A DNA stretch of 64,000 nt. Origin: Chaenocephalus aceratus (taxonomy: Eukaryota > Chordata > Actinopteri > Perciformes > Channichthyidae). The stretch is from assembly GCA_023974075.1 (NCBI GenBank), contig CM043796.1:21878927-21942926 (forward strand). Reading direction: 5' to 3'. The notes beneath the pieces are model-generated. The model had not been told where the DNA came from, made no database searches, and worked only from the letters and a program-made list of their open reading frames with translations. The translations under genes and the position numbers were made by a program. Each line of letters starts with the position of its first letter. Position 1 is the stretch's first letter. Shown here one piece after another: positions 10,169 to 23,156 of this stretch.

Positions 10169-13143
10169 CTAGTCAAACTAAGGAAGCAAGAATAGATCTC
10201 GAACCCATAACCCAATATAGAGAAAACGGACACCCAGCAACCACCAATAACAATGTAATATTGACAACTGAAAACCAATCTGAAATCAGTGACCAAGAAG
10301 TGAGTGAAAGCCTGTCAACCATAAATACAACCTCTGTGGATGACTCAGCCGACAACATTGTAGGGACCACAACCAACAGACATAATCAATGGCGAACAAT
10401 CTTGATCAACTGTGGTGGTGTAAAGGGCAAGACCCCCAACCTGCATGCTCTCATCGATGACACCAAACCAGATTGCATAATTGGGAATGAGACATGGCTA
10501 GATGAAACCATAAAGAATGGTGCAATATTCCCCAAACACTATACTATCTTTAGGAAGGATCGCAATATAAACGGAGGTGGAGTCTTCATCGGCATAAAGG
10601 AAGGCTTTACAGCAACAAGGATTGCAACCACAGTCACAGAAATTGAAATCATGTGGGTCTCGGTCAAGGTTTCCCAAGCAAGCAAAACATTCTACATTGG
10701 TAGCTTCTATAGACCACCAAGTGATCATCACACCAAACTGGATGAGCTTCGGAAATCAATTTCTCTATTGCCTGGTAACGCATCAGAAAAAACTATAATT
10801 CTAGGTGGTGACTTCAATGCACCTGGTATAGATTGGGAAAATGAACAACCAGCGACAAACAACATAGCTCTAAACCAACATGTTACATAAACTCGAAGTA
10901 CACTCGAGCCTCGAAAACAGAACATATTAGACTTGATATTCACTTCAAATCAAACGCTCGTGCAAAATGTGCAAACAATACCAGGCATATCAGATCACTG
11001 TGCTGTCATGATGGACTCTAGTATACATCCTGTATATACAAAGAAAGCACAGAGAAAAATTTACAAATTTTCATTAGCAGACTGGGAAGCCATCCAAACT
11101 GAGCTGGAAGTGTTCAGCACAGAATTTGTTAGAACAGAAAACCAGCGAACTGTGAATGACAACTGGAATATGCTCAGAGACGAACTGTTTTCACAGATGG
11201 ATAAGCATATCCCGACCAAGTTCACTACCACACGGCACAACCTGCCCTGGCTCACTCACTGCCTGAAACGCCAAATAAAAAATAAAAAGAAGTTATACAA
11301 CAAAGCCAAGCGATCAGGCAAAACTTGTGATTGGGAAAACTTCCGCAAACAAAAGAAACATGTTCAAAATAACCTTCGCAGTGCACACTGGGACTATATC
11401 GAAAACACACTCACCCAGAGTCTTGCTGAAAACAATACCAGACTATTCTGGAAATATGTCAAAGAATGTGGAGCGGACAACATTGGAGTCTCCCCTATTA
11501 GAGAGGGTGAAGACCTCTACAGTAGCAGCAAAGACAAGGCTGAACTCATTAACAAAACATTTAAATCTGTATTTACTAAGGATGATGGTAGCCAGCCCTC
11601 TATATCAGGAGAACCAGCCCCGCAGATAGAAGACCTGATCATCACGACTGAAGGAGTGACCAAACTACTGGCAAATATTAAGATCAACAAAGCTAGCGGC
11701 CCAGATGGTCTACCCAATCGTATACTCAAAATGCTGGCCCCCCAAATAGGCCCACTGCTCAAGTGCGTATTCACGCAGTCACTGCAAACAGGAAATCTAC
11801 CCGATGACTGGCTGCAGGCAAACTTTACGCCGATATTCAAGAAAGGGGACCGGCACATCGCCGCAAATTACAGACCAGTTTCCCTGACAGTAGTATGTTG
11901 TAAACTCCTGGAACACATCATTTGCAAACACCTGTTGAATCACCTGGAAAGGCATAATGTCCTCACCCCGTTCCAGCATGGATTTCGACAAAACCATTCG
12001 TGTGAAACTCAACTCCTAGTCACAATGCACGACCTGGCAAAATATCATGACCAGAAATTGCAAGTCGATGTGGCAATCCTTGACTTCTCAAAGGCTTTCG
12101 ACACGGTTCCACATCAGCGCCTGTTGCTAAAGCTGGCCCACATGGGTATAACCGGCCCAATACTTAATTGGACCACAACCTTTCTCATGCAAAGAAGCCA
12201 ACAAATAGTCGTAGAAGGGGTGAAATCAAGTACAGTTCACGTTGACTCTGGTGTCCCACAAGGCACTGTGCTGGGTCCATTGCTTTTCTTATGCTACATT
12301 AATGACCTGCCGTCACATGTAGCATCTACAGTGCGGTTATTCGCGGATGACTGCCTGCTCTACAGGCCTATTAAAAATGGAAGTGACCAAGAAGACCTAC
12401 AGGGTGATCTGACTAGACTTCAGGAATGGGCTAACACTTGGGGAATGTGCTTTAATACTAGTAAGTGCTACATCCTACGAACAAGCAGATCAACTAACCC
12501 GCACATTAAAAACGATACTCTATGTGGCCAGGTGTTAAAAGAGGTGACCCACCAGCCTTATCTTGGGGTAGAAATCCATAAGAACCTGAAGTTTGGCCAA
12601 CACATTGGCCAAATTGTAACACAGGCAAACCGTTCGCTCGGCTTCCTACGCCGGAACCTGCAACGCTGTCCCCAGAAACTGAAGGAGACAGCTTTTGTGG
12701 CCCTAGTACGTTCTAAACTAGAGTACGCCAGCTCGGTCTGGGACCCCTACACTGATAAAGACAGTGATGCCCTGGAATCAGTACAAAGAAGAGGTGCAAG
12801 ATTCATTTTTGGAGATTATGAATGGGACAGCAGTGTCACAGAAATGCTCAAGCGGTTGAACTGGGTGGAATTAAGTGAAAGGCGGCGATTGGCTCGTTTG
12901 GTTCTCTTCTTCAAGATTGTCCATAACATCTCAGCCATTGATGCATCAATGTACCTAGAGCCAGTTAGAAGAAGTGCAACCCGCAAAGCCAATTATTTGA
13001 ACTTTGAGCACATTTTCGCAACTAGTGACACTCTTAAATACTCCTTCTTTCCAAGAACAATCAGAGAGTGGAATTTGCTACCAGAAGAAGCTGTCATCGC
13101 AGAAACCGTGGAGTGCTTCCGGCAAATTTTAAGAGACATTTAG
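10165..13143 (+). pseudogene. LINE ORF2: AP endonuclease and reverse transcriptase, one stop codon
   Basis: ORF2 nicks the target and copies the element RNA onto it. The frame overlaps ORF1 by four bases and has no early ATG: the overlap codon is GTG at 10165. Translation may therefore depend on re-initiation or on a fused product. The endonuclease occupies about residues 70-285, with NETWL, a GSFYRPPS loop, GGDFNAPGIDW and SDHCAV. RT follows at about 500-800 with YRPVSL, LDFSKAFDTVPH, SGVPQGTVLGPLLF and the catalytic FADD (12340-12351). The C-terminus has the usual SKLEYASSVWDPY and FFPRTIREWN blocks. A single in-frame TAA at 10888-10890 falls inside the endonuclease, between GDFN and SDH. 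Otherwise all 992 codons are open, so the copy died recently or is a polymorphic null. RT places it in the Jockey superfamily (CR1/L2/Rex1 side); I cannot name the clade. Confidence 0.85.
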
Positions 13144-13220
13144 CGGGGATCATCCATCCCCCACTGAGCGTGATACCTCTGGGTTCTGCTCAGTATTAAT
13201 CCAGATCCAGATCCAGATTA

Positions 13221-14113
13221 TTGGCCGCAGCCGTCATCTGTGAACCGAGCTTGAACATTTTATCCAAATATTCCAAAGCCTCCGGGTCCCGCGGCAGCGG
13301 GGGCAGAGGTTTCTTCCCCTCCAACCAACCAGCTGATCGCGCCAGGCTCTCATCGAGGGGGGGCACGCCAGAACACACCGTGTCTCGGCCCTGCACCCTG
13401 ATAATGCCCGACATAGATGCTATGGAGGCCTTCGTCTTTAATGGACGCCGCCATGTCGCCTCCACACACTGCCAGATGTCTGGCAACGGGGGCGAGACGA
13501 AGGCCGGCTGCGCCGGAACCACCGGGCCGTAAAACCCCTGCCTAAGGGGGTTTATAGGCCTCTGTGGCAGCGGTGGGGGGAGCGATAATCCTACACGCTC
13601 CGCTGCCTGGGTCATCACCGCTGGAAAGTCCAGACGCGCAGACCTGAGTGCTGGGCCCTCCTGGACGTCGGAACCGGGGGTGTCGGACAAGGAGATGTCG
13701 TCATCCTCCTCCACGAAGTCGACCACTCGGTCCCTCGGAAGGACGAACTCGAACGGCACGTCCTCCAGATCGTCCATGTCCACCACCTCGAGGTCCTCCT
13801 CTTCCTCTACGTGCACCTGCGGGCTGAACTTCTCACGAAGTGCTCCGCACGATGCCGGCGGTTCAGCATCGGGATCGAAAGGCAGGCAACGCAGGCCGGT
13901 GTCTGGCCTATTCCCTGCTCGGCATGATCCTGTCCCAGGCACTGGAAACACTGACGATGCAGATCTACTCCCGCAATCAGGCCAGGGCACGACGGGCAAT
14001 TACGATGCTCCAGGAGAGGCTCCATTTTCAAAATACTCTCGCTTTCTTCCTTTCTCTCAAAATAGTACGTCTCGGACTTAGTGCTAGGCTATCACCTCCG
14101 CTCGCTGAAAAGT
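13221..14113 (-). pseudogene. DIRS gag, proximal part
   Basis: Reading right to left, the first part (to about 13807) carries a Cys/His cluster with CPSC, CFQCLGQDHAE and CVACL, the zinc-binding motif of fish DIRS gag proteins. A frameshift around 13840 moves to the next frame. This gives a strongly acidic stretch (EEEEDLEVVDMDDLED), a proline-rich stretch (LPPPLPQRP), a DIWQCVEATW block and the LEYLDKMF motif, before the LINE insertion at 13220. The remainder continues at 7985-8344. Gag forms the particle for reverse transcription. The frameshift and the insertions leave no functional product. Confidence 0.8.
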
Positions 14114-14290
14114 AAAGGATGATGGTCAGGAGGCGAGGCCTCCATTTATACGGAAGTGAGATGCGCACGCATTCAGGTAGGCCCGCCCCGGGGCCGGCTA
14201 CGTCCATAGAAATCTCAGTAGGTGAATGCTTGCATGATAAGGTAGTACCCATAGAGTCCAATAGAGGGCGGAGCCTGTGAGAGATATAAC
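14114..14290 (-). repeat. Right terminal repeat of the first DIRS-like element, with TATA box
   Basis: The end is gagatataac at 14290, mirrored by the internal complementary region at the window's left edge (29-75). A TATA box (tataaat on the minus strand, at 14144-14150) lies about 30 bases upstream of the gag region, where a promoter for the minus-strand element would be expected. Confidence 0.7.
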
Positions 14291-17200
14291 AGCTTTTGAC
14301 AGACTAGTACAACAAAGTATTGTAGGCAGTGCCATTGTAGGCTAAACAAATTATTGTGATTAAAGAACCTAGAATTTCAAGATTGGTTTGTTTTTCAATA
14401 AAATGAAAGTGGCAAACTCATAAGAAAAAACTTGCAAATGTAGAAAAAACTTGAATATTTTCTGATTTTACGATCCTGTAACAATAATCCTAAATCCTGC
14501 AAATGTATGAGATTATATTTGACCATTTTAAATTTATTTTGTCAACAAACATTACAGAAACCCATATTATCTTTTCCTTAGGAATATCCCACCTCACCTG
14601 TCTTAGTATTATTTTTCACGCGTAAAAAACATCTCATTATAGTTTGAAATGAGATAGACAGGCTTACTGTCAGTGATAAAATGACATTTGTAATACTAGC
14701 CTATGCTAACATTGAATTATACCAAGGTTACCTTGAAAGAATTCCGATTAGATTACAGAGCTGGAGTCAGATTGACTATTACAGCCGTCCTCATCCTGCT
14801 TATATACTGTAAGTGCCCTTATTTAGCAGACCACTGAGTGGGATGATCAGACTATTTATCCCTCACTGACACACTGACTTCACACTGTGGAAATGTTCAT
14901 GCGTGAGATGGAGGCGTGCAGCAGACTGAAAGCTTCATTGCCCTTACTGTTTGATGTGGGGGTTGAGAAAAGTGTATTTTTACAGTCTCCCTATGTTGCT
15001 GTGTATGTAGGCTTTCCATTAGGAGTATGGGAATTTGAAAAATCCTTGTGCCAGAGGGGTTGATTCTATGTTAAATCCTTTAAAAATGTAAAGCAAAAGC
15101 AACCTGATGTGTACTCATACAAATTGAACTCATGATACACCTGAAGATAAAGATATTTTCAATATTGTAGCAGTGAAAAGAAAAATAGTAGGCCGTGTTG
15201 TTTCACAATGGATGTTGATGCCGACAAGCTTTCTAAATAAATCAAAGAAGTTGGAGCTGATTTTCACTTATTACTTAGTTTTGCTAACTTCGGTTTGATT
15301 GCACATTAAGAGACAATTGCACAGTTTAAGTAATTTCTGAGAGCACTCCACTGAGCACACACAGTTCTATTAATACATCATCCAATCACCCCAAAACAGC
15401 TCAGATAATCAACAACCAACATTTCCTGCAGTTAGAGAAGAGACAAACCACAACAAGCTCTCTGAGGAAGGAGCAACCAGACACCAGCTTCACATTGAGA
15501 TTTGCTGATATCATGATTAAACTTTCCCAATTTAAAAAGGGAGGCTACTTCTTCAAATGTTTTTAAGTGCTTATCATAATCTCCAAATCCCGCAACTATC
15601 TGTAAACCACTTAGTGACTTTACATAAAAATATATTTAAGATGAGCTATCATTATTTACTAATGCTGATTATAGTCGGGTCACTTTTGGTTAACATTACA
15701 GAAAAACTACTGGCTTGATTTGTATTTAACTTGGTATAGCATAGATTCAAGGATTCAAGGCTTTTATTGGACCAAACATATCCAGATTTTTGGAATTGAT
15801 TATACGGAAGCTAAGACTTTGGTGGAGGTCTGTTGTTAATTATTTTTTCTGTATGCATTATGAAATATTTATGTTGGGATAAATAGACAGCTTAACGTTT
15901 TTACTTTATTTTCACTGCAAAATAGTTTAAGAAACTGATCTGCACACTCATATGTAATAATAAAATAGAAGTATAAGAAGAAGAATAGAAGAAGCTCTTG
16001 ATTATGCCCAATAACTCCCTCTTAATACCTCAAGAAAAAAGTTATCATGTCTTTGAAAATGTATTTTTATCTCGGTCCTTGGTTGACTATGAAGAGAATG
16101 TCACCTTGCAAGTTAGTACAGCAACAGATAACCCTGATAATGCTTTTCTTCTTCTGGAAAAAAAAGAACCATTTGCCTCATTCAGGTGCATGTTGAAGTT
16201 GCCACTCGATTTGACTTTCCGTCTATCGTGCTGGCAGGCAGAAAACTTGCAAAGTAAAGAAACGTGCCCTGAAAGAAAAGTAAGCTTGTCTTTGCAACCA
16301 ACAACCATACACACACACAAACATATATACATTGCAAATGAGGGCACTAACATAGCAACATTCTTGTGGAATGTGGCATATTACTTTCCCCCCAGATGCC
16401 AGGTAATCCAACACATAATTCTCAGCTGTTCGTCCTTCTTCTCTGGGGGAATGTTTTTCTTTTCCGTGGCTATCCCCGGCACAAACTTAGACATACATAC
16501 GTACATAATACATAAGCATATGTCAGATTCTTCTCCACTGGAGCACATAAGATGTCTGCAAAACCCTAAGACACCTCTTGTTTTCCAGAACAAAACAAAT
16601 ATAATTGATTTTGATGTGGCATACCAAGAAAACGCAGTGATTAATGGCCAAATGTTCAAAAAGTTTCTTCGCTGGTGTTATGTTCCCATCATAACAGGAG
16701 GGTTGTCCTGACTACACCACACAAGTGCCTGCAGCTGAACAACAGTCTTTGATGTTCAGCCAAGAAAAATCATTTTTCACCTCAATGCTTCGAAGGTTGT
16801 TTGATGAAAAGGTCTCAATCATACAACCAGAAAAAGGAAAGGTTTAAATCCTTAATATTCTCAAATATTTGGAGCCCTTGTTTTGCCAACCTGGACAAAC
16901 AGCTAAATGCTAACTTAAGCATGCTAACAGAGACAATGTCATGGCTGTTGATAAAACATATACCTAGCTTGTCAGCATTCTAACCTTAGCTTATTAGAGG
17001 CCGAGTTGACAACCTCTAGGGGCTTTTTCAGGAAGACAAGTAAAGAAGTGTTATTGAATTCAATTTAGTTGCTTTGGTGACAGCTTCCTGGTATTGCACA
17101 TGCCTCTCACTGTCACTGGAACTATTTTCTAGATTGGAGCCATTGTTAGCAACACCTGCCCTCCTCCGACAGATCAAAGTGTCTCCTGTGAGAAAGCGTA

Positions 17201-18805
17201 TTGATTTGAGGCGGTACTTTAAGGTGATGGGAATAAGCCTGAGAACCAGTTCCGAACCACAAAAAGAATAAAAAAAACAACAATATTTAATAAAAACCCC
17301 AAGGTCCTTCATTTGGGAAAAAAAGCCTTCTTAATAATCATATATAATTGCTTCTTTAATAAAAAAATTGTCTCTTCAAAATAAATGCACACCCCGCTTA
17401 GACAATAAATAAATACGTAAAAAGTGTTTCAATGAAAAAGACAAACTGAATAAAGTGTGAGGTGTTCCCTTAACCCGCCCTGATGCAGTCAACTTAGTGG
17501 AAAGCTGTTTTTTTAACATTAAATCCAACTACGTTTCAGAAAGTTGAAAGTCACCCTAACCCAGAAAATGATAGACAACAGGTGCCTTGAAAGGTCCTTA
17601 AGAGCAGAGTTTCTGGCTAACAACAGCTGTGGACGTGTGCTCCAGGAGGAGGAAGGATCACAGTGCAACGAGTGTACAGTTTTCCACCTCTCTTAAAACC
17701 TGAAGAAAGGACGAAGTCAGACTCTGATTGGCTGATAGAGGAATGCAACCAGCTGCTCTCAATTCCTGATAAGGAAACAGGTGATCTGAATAACCTCTAA
17801 TCAACTCAGGATGATTGGGATTTTCATCTTAAATGAATTGGGAAAAGGCAAATGACAACAAGTACCCAATTATAAATAAAGGATTGCAACAGACCAACAT
17901 TCCTTAAGCCACACCCCTCTCGAACATAAGGAGGTTTTGGATAGAAACACTTTTTTTAACGTACAATACCCTGCGGTGTGAGATAACAGATCCCAATTGG
18001 CATATAATAATCCTTCCAATTACTGTAAAGTTTGAACGTAAGATGTTTAAAAATGTAACATTTACGCCTCATTAGTTTTTATTGGAAGGTTTAAAAAAAT
18101 CTATAAATGACAGATTATTTCCAGCTGTCTCTCATGCCTTGTTTTTATATGTTGAAACTATTTCCAAAGCACAGTATATGCCTTGACATTATGTGTGTGT
18201 TAAAAATGCATATTTTTAAGTGAGATTTTTAGAACATGCCCTTCCTTACATCATTAAACGTGTGAGTTTCCTCCTTTGATTGGCTAATCATCACATGTAT
18301 GTACCATATTTGACACCTGGAGCGCTGACCTCCGGGACCTTTCAGCAGCACTGACAGCTGTGAGGCATATGCTGCTCTGGAAGAGACATATGCTGTTAAT
18401 GCATCCACTGGATTCTGTTAGAAGGCAAAGACACTTCAACTGGCGTACAAACAAACCCAGAATCAGGGCCATTACTTTGTGTTCAGTATATTTTGGACGC
18501 AGAGATAGTAGCCTACATTTCCCTCTAATACCTATCATGTGGGCAGTAATATCAACTGTTTTTGTAAGTGTTTTTTAGCTGTTTTTGTCTTGCACATCGG
18601 AGGACATGATTGCACATTTTGCAGTCCGTTTATCTTTTTCCATTTTCTCTTTTCGATGTATTTGGGTGTGCAGTCTCATTTTGGATTCTACCAGCATCTA
18701 ACATTTTCTATTCAGAGGTTTTTTTTAATTAATGATTTGAAACTGCTTTACATCTGTACCTTTTTTTTTACCTGTGTGATTACTTTGCTTTAAATGTTAT
18801 AATTA
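14291..18805. other. Gene-free intergenic DNA
   Basis: AT-rich DNA without recognisable exons, RNA genes or element ends. The longest open frame (15998-16711) has no motif and a composition typical of chance. A short phrase at about 15745 (repeated attcaagg before a tttattg run) resembles a worn retroelement tail, but I cannot classify it. Confidence 0.6.
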
Positions 18806-18835
18806 AAAAGGCTTGGCTATATCATTGACTGTATG

Positions 18836-19015
18836 CTGTCCAGTCGTGATGTTTGTTTCCAGGCTTTAATGTTCAAAACGGTCTTTATTTTTCTCATACT
18901 GCCTGTGCTGCAGCACCTCTTTTCACCCTCCGTCTGAAACCAGAGCCCAGTCCACTCTGATTGGTTAGCTATCCAGCTCTGTTGTGATTGGTCAACCACT
19001 TATATACCGTATGTC
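18836..19015. mobile_element. Internal fragment of a TTAA-flanked miniature element
   Basis: The stretch with tctcatactgcctgtgctgc followed by agcacctcttttca matches the inner part of the complete copy at 38110-38527 in the same orientation. Neither end with the ggggccc terminus is present, so this is a fragment. Confidence 0.65.
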
Positions 19016-19200
19016 CTGTCCTTAGCCTGTCACGTACAATGTGTTGAATCACTAGCCAAAAAAACCACAAGTGTTACATAGTGATGTCATTACATTACTG
19101 AAGGAGTCCAATTGAGGCGTTTCAAGCAGGGAGGGAATGTGTGGGAGAGAAACTCCCTCTGGGGGGAACTTCTGGATTTGAGCCTTTGCAGACCATTTAC

Positions 19201-19426
<226 letters not shown>

Positions 19427-22213
19427 TATATAAGTCACTACAGTTAAGGCAAAACCCCAAATAGCACAATAGGGCGTCTTTAAAGTTAAACCTCTAAAAA
19501 ATGTAGAGGCTTCTAGATACTTTCAGGTGCTATGTAGATTTAGCATCTTATTGAGTCATGTAATCTTTCATCTTCTTATTCTAAGTACATGGCATTAAGA
19601 AAGGTATGATATAAAGGGATACGACTCATTATTGCAATATGCAATATATTGCATTATTGTTCGTCTCCTCAGCCCCAACACAAGAAAGAGGTGGAAAGAG
19701 AAGCGTGCATGAACAAGTAGTAGTAGGGATTGGCTATTGAATGGAAAAGAACACATTAAGCTAATGGATGAAGCCAATGGACTGCTCTTCAATCAGCCTC
19801 CAAACACGATCTACAACCTCTGCGCACTAATGTATTATACATCCAAGGCGAGCTGGACAATGGCTATCCTCCCTAAGAGACTGTATGGGATGCTTTTTGT
19901 ATGGATACATGCAGTTTGGAAGGGAATACTTCATGTCTGACATTTAAAAGGCATATGCAAACTGAGGCATTAGTGGGAAAACAGTAAATTACAGTCCTAA
20001 AAGTCAGTACGTCCTTACGCAAATTAAAGTGTCAGTATATAGCAACGCATGCAGAAAAACTTCTCAAAACCGTTCAGCGGCATCATGTTGTTTGATAAAT
20101 CCGCCAGTGTGTGGCTCTAACGTGTCCTCCAGTTTTCCAAAAAAGGAATACAGGGCATCTTAAAAAGAATCCAAGAAGGTCGATTTTTTTTTAACCCATT
20201 CTCAAAGGAGCCCATCTTTTTCTGGACATTTTGCTTCAAAGGACAACTCTCTGTGCTTAGTTTGTACAACATGAATCAGTCATACATGTTTGAGTTATTC
20301 TGGAATATATGTTTATAGCTTATGTGTTTTCATTAATTGAAGAGCAGCATTTTCCAGCAAATTGATGCTTAGCTCTGTGACTCCGATGTACAGTAATAGC
20401 ATTATATGAGAGGAACACATTAAAGCTATTGATCTGTACTTGCAATTATGTTTCCTTTAGGCTTTTACATCTCTAAGTATAGTATCATAACTTTAATATA
20501 GTATATTAAAGTTATGATGAGACCATTGAACTCTGTTGTGGAAACAAGATTGTCTGGCTAAGGATCCACAAGGGAACGTGGAACTACGAATGGCTTTAGA
20601 AGTTTATATTGGGGTTTCTATTTGTGTTGTACTTTTGGGCCCGGTTGAAATCCATCGCAACTGTTTTGAATCCAAGAGGACATCTGCTGTCCTCTGTGAG
20701 GGATCCATCCATTAATCTTTTCAGAGCCTGCAGATGGGGTGTTCAAAAGATTATGGATACATTTGACAACAGAAATATTTTTTGTTTTTCATGTTAAGGG
20801 ATATTAGATTAAAAACTGGAGGTACTCAAAGAGAACAGACAAGGACAAAGACAGCATCATGACACATCACATTATTTGAGATTGTGACAGCAGAGGCCTT
20901 ATGGGATTTATGAGACAAGTAGAACCATTGATACGTGGCTAGTTTTATCGACATACTCACAGGGAAGGTAGATTCACCTTCATTCAAGGTGGGATGTGCT
21001 CCTGTTGCAGTTTCTCTCAAAAGCTTTTTAACATGACAGCGAATTGTGGGTTTACGGAAGGCAAATAGCATGTGACTTAATGTGAGTTTCTGCGTTGAGT
21101 TTAATTATAACCCTTCCTGTAACAATGCCCAGACATTTGGTCGGCGGGTACAGACTGGCATTGTGAAACAGGTTTCTGAATCGATTGATAATGCCTGTCA
21201 GCTTTTCTTGAAACATGTCCCACGGTCTGAGGTGATTAATTAGCAAAGTCACAATTAGAGAAAACAATTACACTGGGCTATTGTTACCTGGTAAAATGAA
21301 GGGCTCTCTTTTGCCAAATTCCCAAGAGCACATTCCTCATCCAGCTGGCATGTTGTTAGCAGTCAGGCTTTGGCTTTTTAGAGTAATGCATGCCTTTATG
21401 AACAACTGAATGCCTTACACATAAGAGTCAAAGGTTATGAGGGCAGAGAACCACAGGAAAGTCTTTAAGCCATATTTGTTCTGGCTAGTGAGTTACAGAA
21501 AGAAATGGGGACTTAGTCAGTCACTTAACCCCTCCTAAGTGCTCTCGAGAAGTCATGACTTGTGTATTTTGACCGCAAACGATTAAAGAGAGCATGAAGC
21601 AAATGTGAGCGCTACTCATCAGTCTGCATGTCAATCTTCGAGAGCACAAAGGCAGATTTGTATGCGTAGGATAACAGAATAGTTAGCGTAGCATTGATTT
21701 GAGCAGCAAGAGGAACGTGGAATTTGAGCTGACAAATGATCAAAGGTGCGTGTTGTTGTTGTTGACGGTTTGTAAACTCAAACTGTTTGTACATTTTACC
21801 AGGAAGAAAAGAGTCATCCTCTTCCTCTACTTTCAAAATACAAAGTAGGACAGTATAGTTTTTTAACTTCCAAATGAAGACAAAGAGCAGTATTTGTGGT
21901 CTGTAATTTCTTGAAAATCAAAATACGTAACACTTAAAATAATTACCTGTTCAAATTCAAAGTTAATTTTGTCGTTTTCTTAAAAGTTGTCGAAAATTGA
22001 TTTTTTAAACTAGATGCAAAGGTTTCTTGTGTCGTCTTTTTACGTTTTTCAGATATTATCTTGGGATTGTGGCAATTAAGAATGGAAGTCATGGCTCGAA
22101 TCTGACATGCCAACATGGATAGGTTACATTAAGGGGATCATTTGGATCACTAGATTTTGGCTGATCTTCAATATTAAGTGCGGATCAAAATGCCCATAAT
22201 AAGTGACATCATA
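19427..22213. other. Gene-free intergenic DNA with one small perfect palindrome
   Basis: No gene, RNA or element end recognised. A perfect inverted repeat lies at 20484-20518: 16-base arms (atcataactttaatat and its inverse) around a 3-base spacer. Confidence 0.6.
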
Positions 22214-22221
22214 GACTAAAC

Positions 22222-23001
22222 CAGTGGTTCCCAAACTTTTTCCGTCGGGACCCCCTTGGGTATTGGAAATATTTTCGGGACCCCCAACCCGGTTCCCATC
22301 TATATTGGTAGGATTAATTGTATATTGTTGTAAAAACATTACATTTTCTCTGCTAATAATAAGAAGATACAAAGATCCAACTACAATTTTATATTTTAAT
22401 ATGGATTACACATGAACAAAAGTGCTTGTAATAGATACTGTGAATTAATTTGGCCTAATTAAAAACTGGTTGGCCTTCTTCCCTGAGTAGTAGATTTTTT
22501 AAATGCAAATTTCTTTAAGGAAAATATATTAATTAACTACTATTTTTACTGCAGGTTGCAAACGATCACATCACTTTACCATTCCTATTCCACACTAGCT
22601 TATCAATTACTTGTGTGTGCTTGCTTTCCCTTGCAGATCTTCTCAAACCGGGGCTGTTGTTTTGAGACTGCATGCCCCTCTCAGTTCATTCTCAATGTTC
22701 AGCTTTGATCTGTATTTCGTTTTGATGGCAGCAACAGCAGAAAAAGCCTATCTCACACAAGTAATGTTGCCAAAGGCAGCATTATGCACACAGCTCTCTG
22801 ACCAATGTTTGCAGTGTTTGTTTACAATTGAATAATAAAAATACATTTGATTTATATAGGTGCACTTTAAAAACAACGTAATCTCAAGGTGCTTCACAAA
22901 GCTAAAAGGAGAAAATAATAAAATAGAAAAATCTTCCAGCGACCCCCCTGCAGTACCTCCGCGACCCACCAGGGGTCATGCCCACAGTTTGAAAACCACT
23001 G
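22222..23001. mobile_element. Non-autonomous hAT-type transposon
   Basis: The ends are cagtggttcccaaacttttt and the inverse-type tttgaaaaccactg, a terminus well known from hAT-derived miniatures in vertebrates. The flanks gactaaac (22214-22221) and ggctaaac (23002-23009) agree at seven of eight bases, a slightly decayed 8-bp duplication. Subterminal gggaccccc and gcgaccccc words are mirrored. There is no coding content. Confidence 0.85.
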
Positions 23002-23156
23002 GGCTAAACAATTGACTATAGGCCTTCCAAGCAGTTGTAAGTCATACATTGCTGGAAACAAATGTTTTGCCCAAAAATACTTGAGAAAATCTAAAGAGCA
23101 GACTCAGAAACAAGTGTTCACATGATCTGGATTGCAGTCAAACCTAATTCTGTTGA

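Larger units (their letters stand above)
9177..13212 (+). mobile_element. Near-intact LINE (Jockey superfamily) with PHD-finger ORF1
   Basis: The 4.0-kb element has two overlapping ORFs and a short (atccag)n tail at 13196-13212. The 8-mer ccagatta flanks it (9169-9176 and 13213-13220), a small target-site duplication. Its last bases resemble the tail, so the 3' border is uncertain by a few bases. ORF1's ATG lies only 17 bases after the 5' border, which suggests that the 5' UTR and promoter were lost on insertion. It landed in the DIRS gag, whose reading frame continues on either side. Confidence 0.85.
1..14290 (-). mobile_element. DIRS-like tyrosine-recombinase retroelement, broken by nested insertions; left end outside window
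   Basis: The element reads right to left: right terminus (14114-14290), gag (13221-14113 continuing at 7985-8344), recombinase (624-1372), then an internal complementary region at 1-75. DIRS elements replicate through RT and integrate with a tyrosine recombinase instead of an integrase. Bases 29-75 are the reverse complement of the right terminus (14244-14290) with about two mismatches. This is how the internal complementary region of DIRS elements matches the outer ends, so the true left terminal repeat should lie just beyond base 1. RT and RNase H, expected between gag and recombinase, are not recognisable. The interval 1438-7984 holds other elements instead. The copy is dead. Confidence 0.8.

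Noticed and set aside
15998..16711. Open frame of 237 codons on the plus strand
   Set aside because: Low-complexity composition, no domain or signal motif, no ATG-context or splice support, and a competing open frame on the other strand. Judged to be chance in AT-rich DNA.
22124..22415. Open frames on both strands at the hAT miniature's left end
   Set aside because: They cross the element border and consist mostly of its inverted-repeat sequence.
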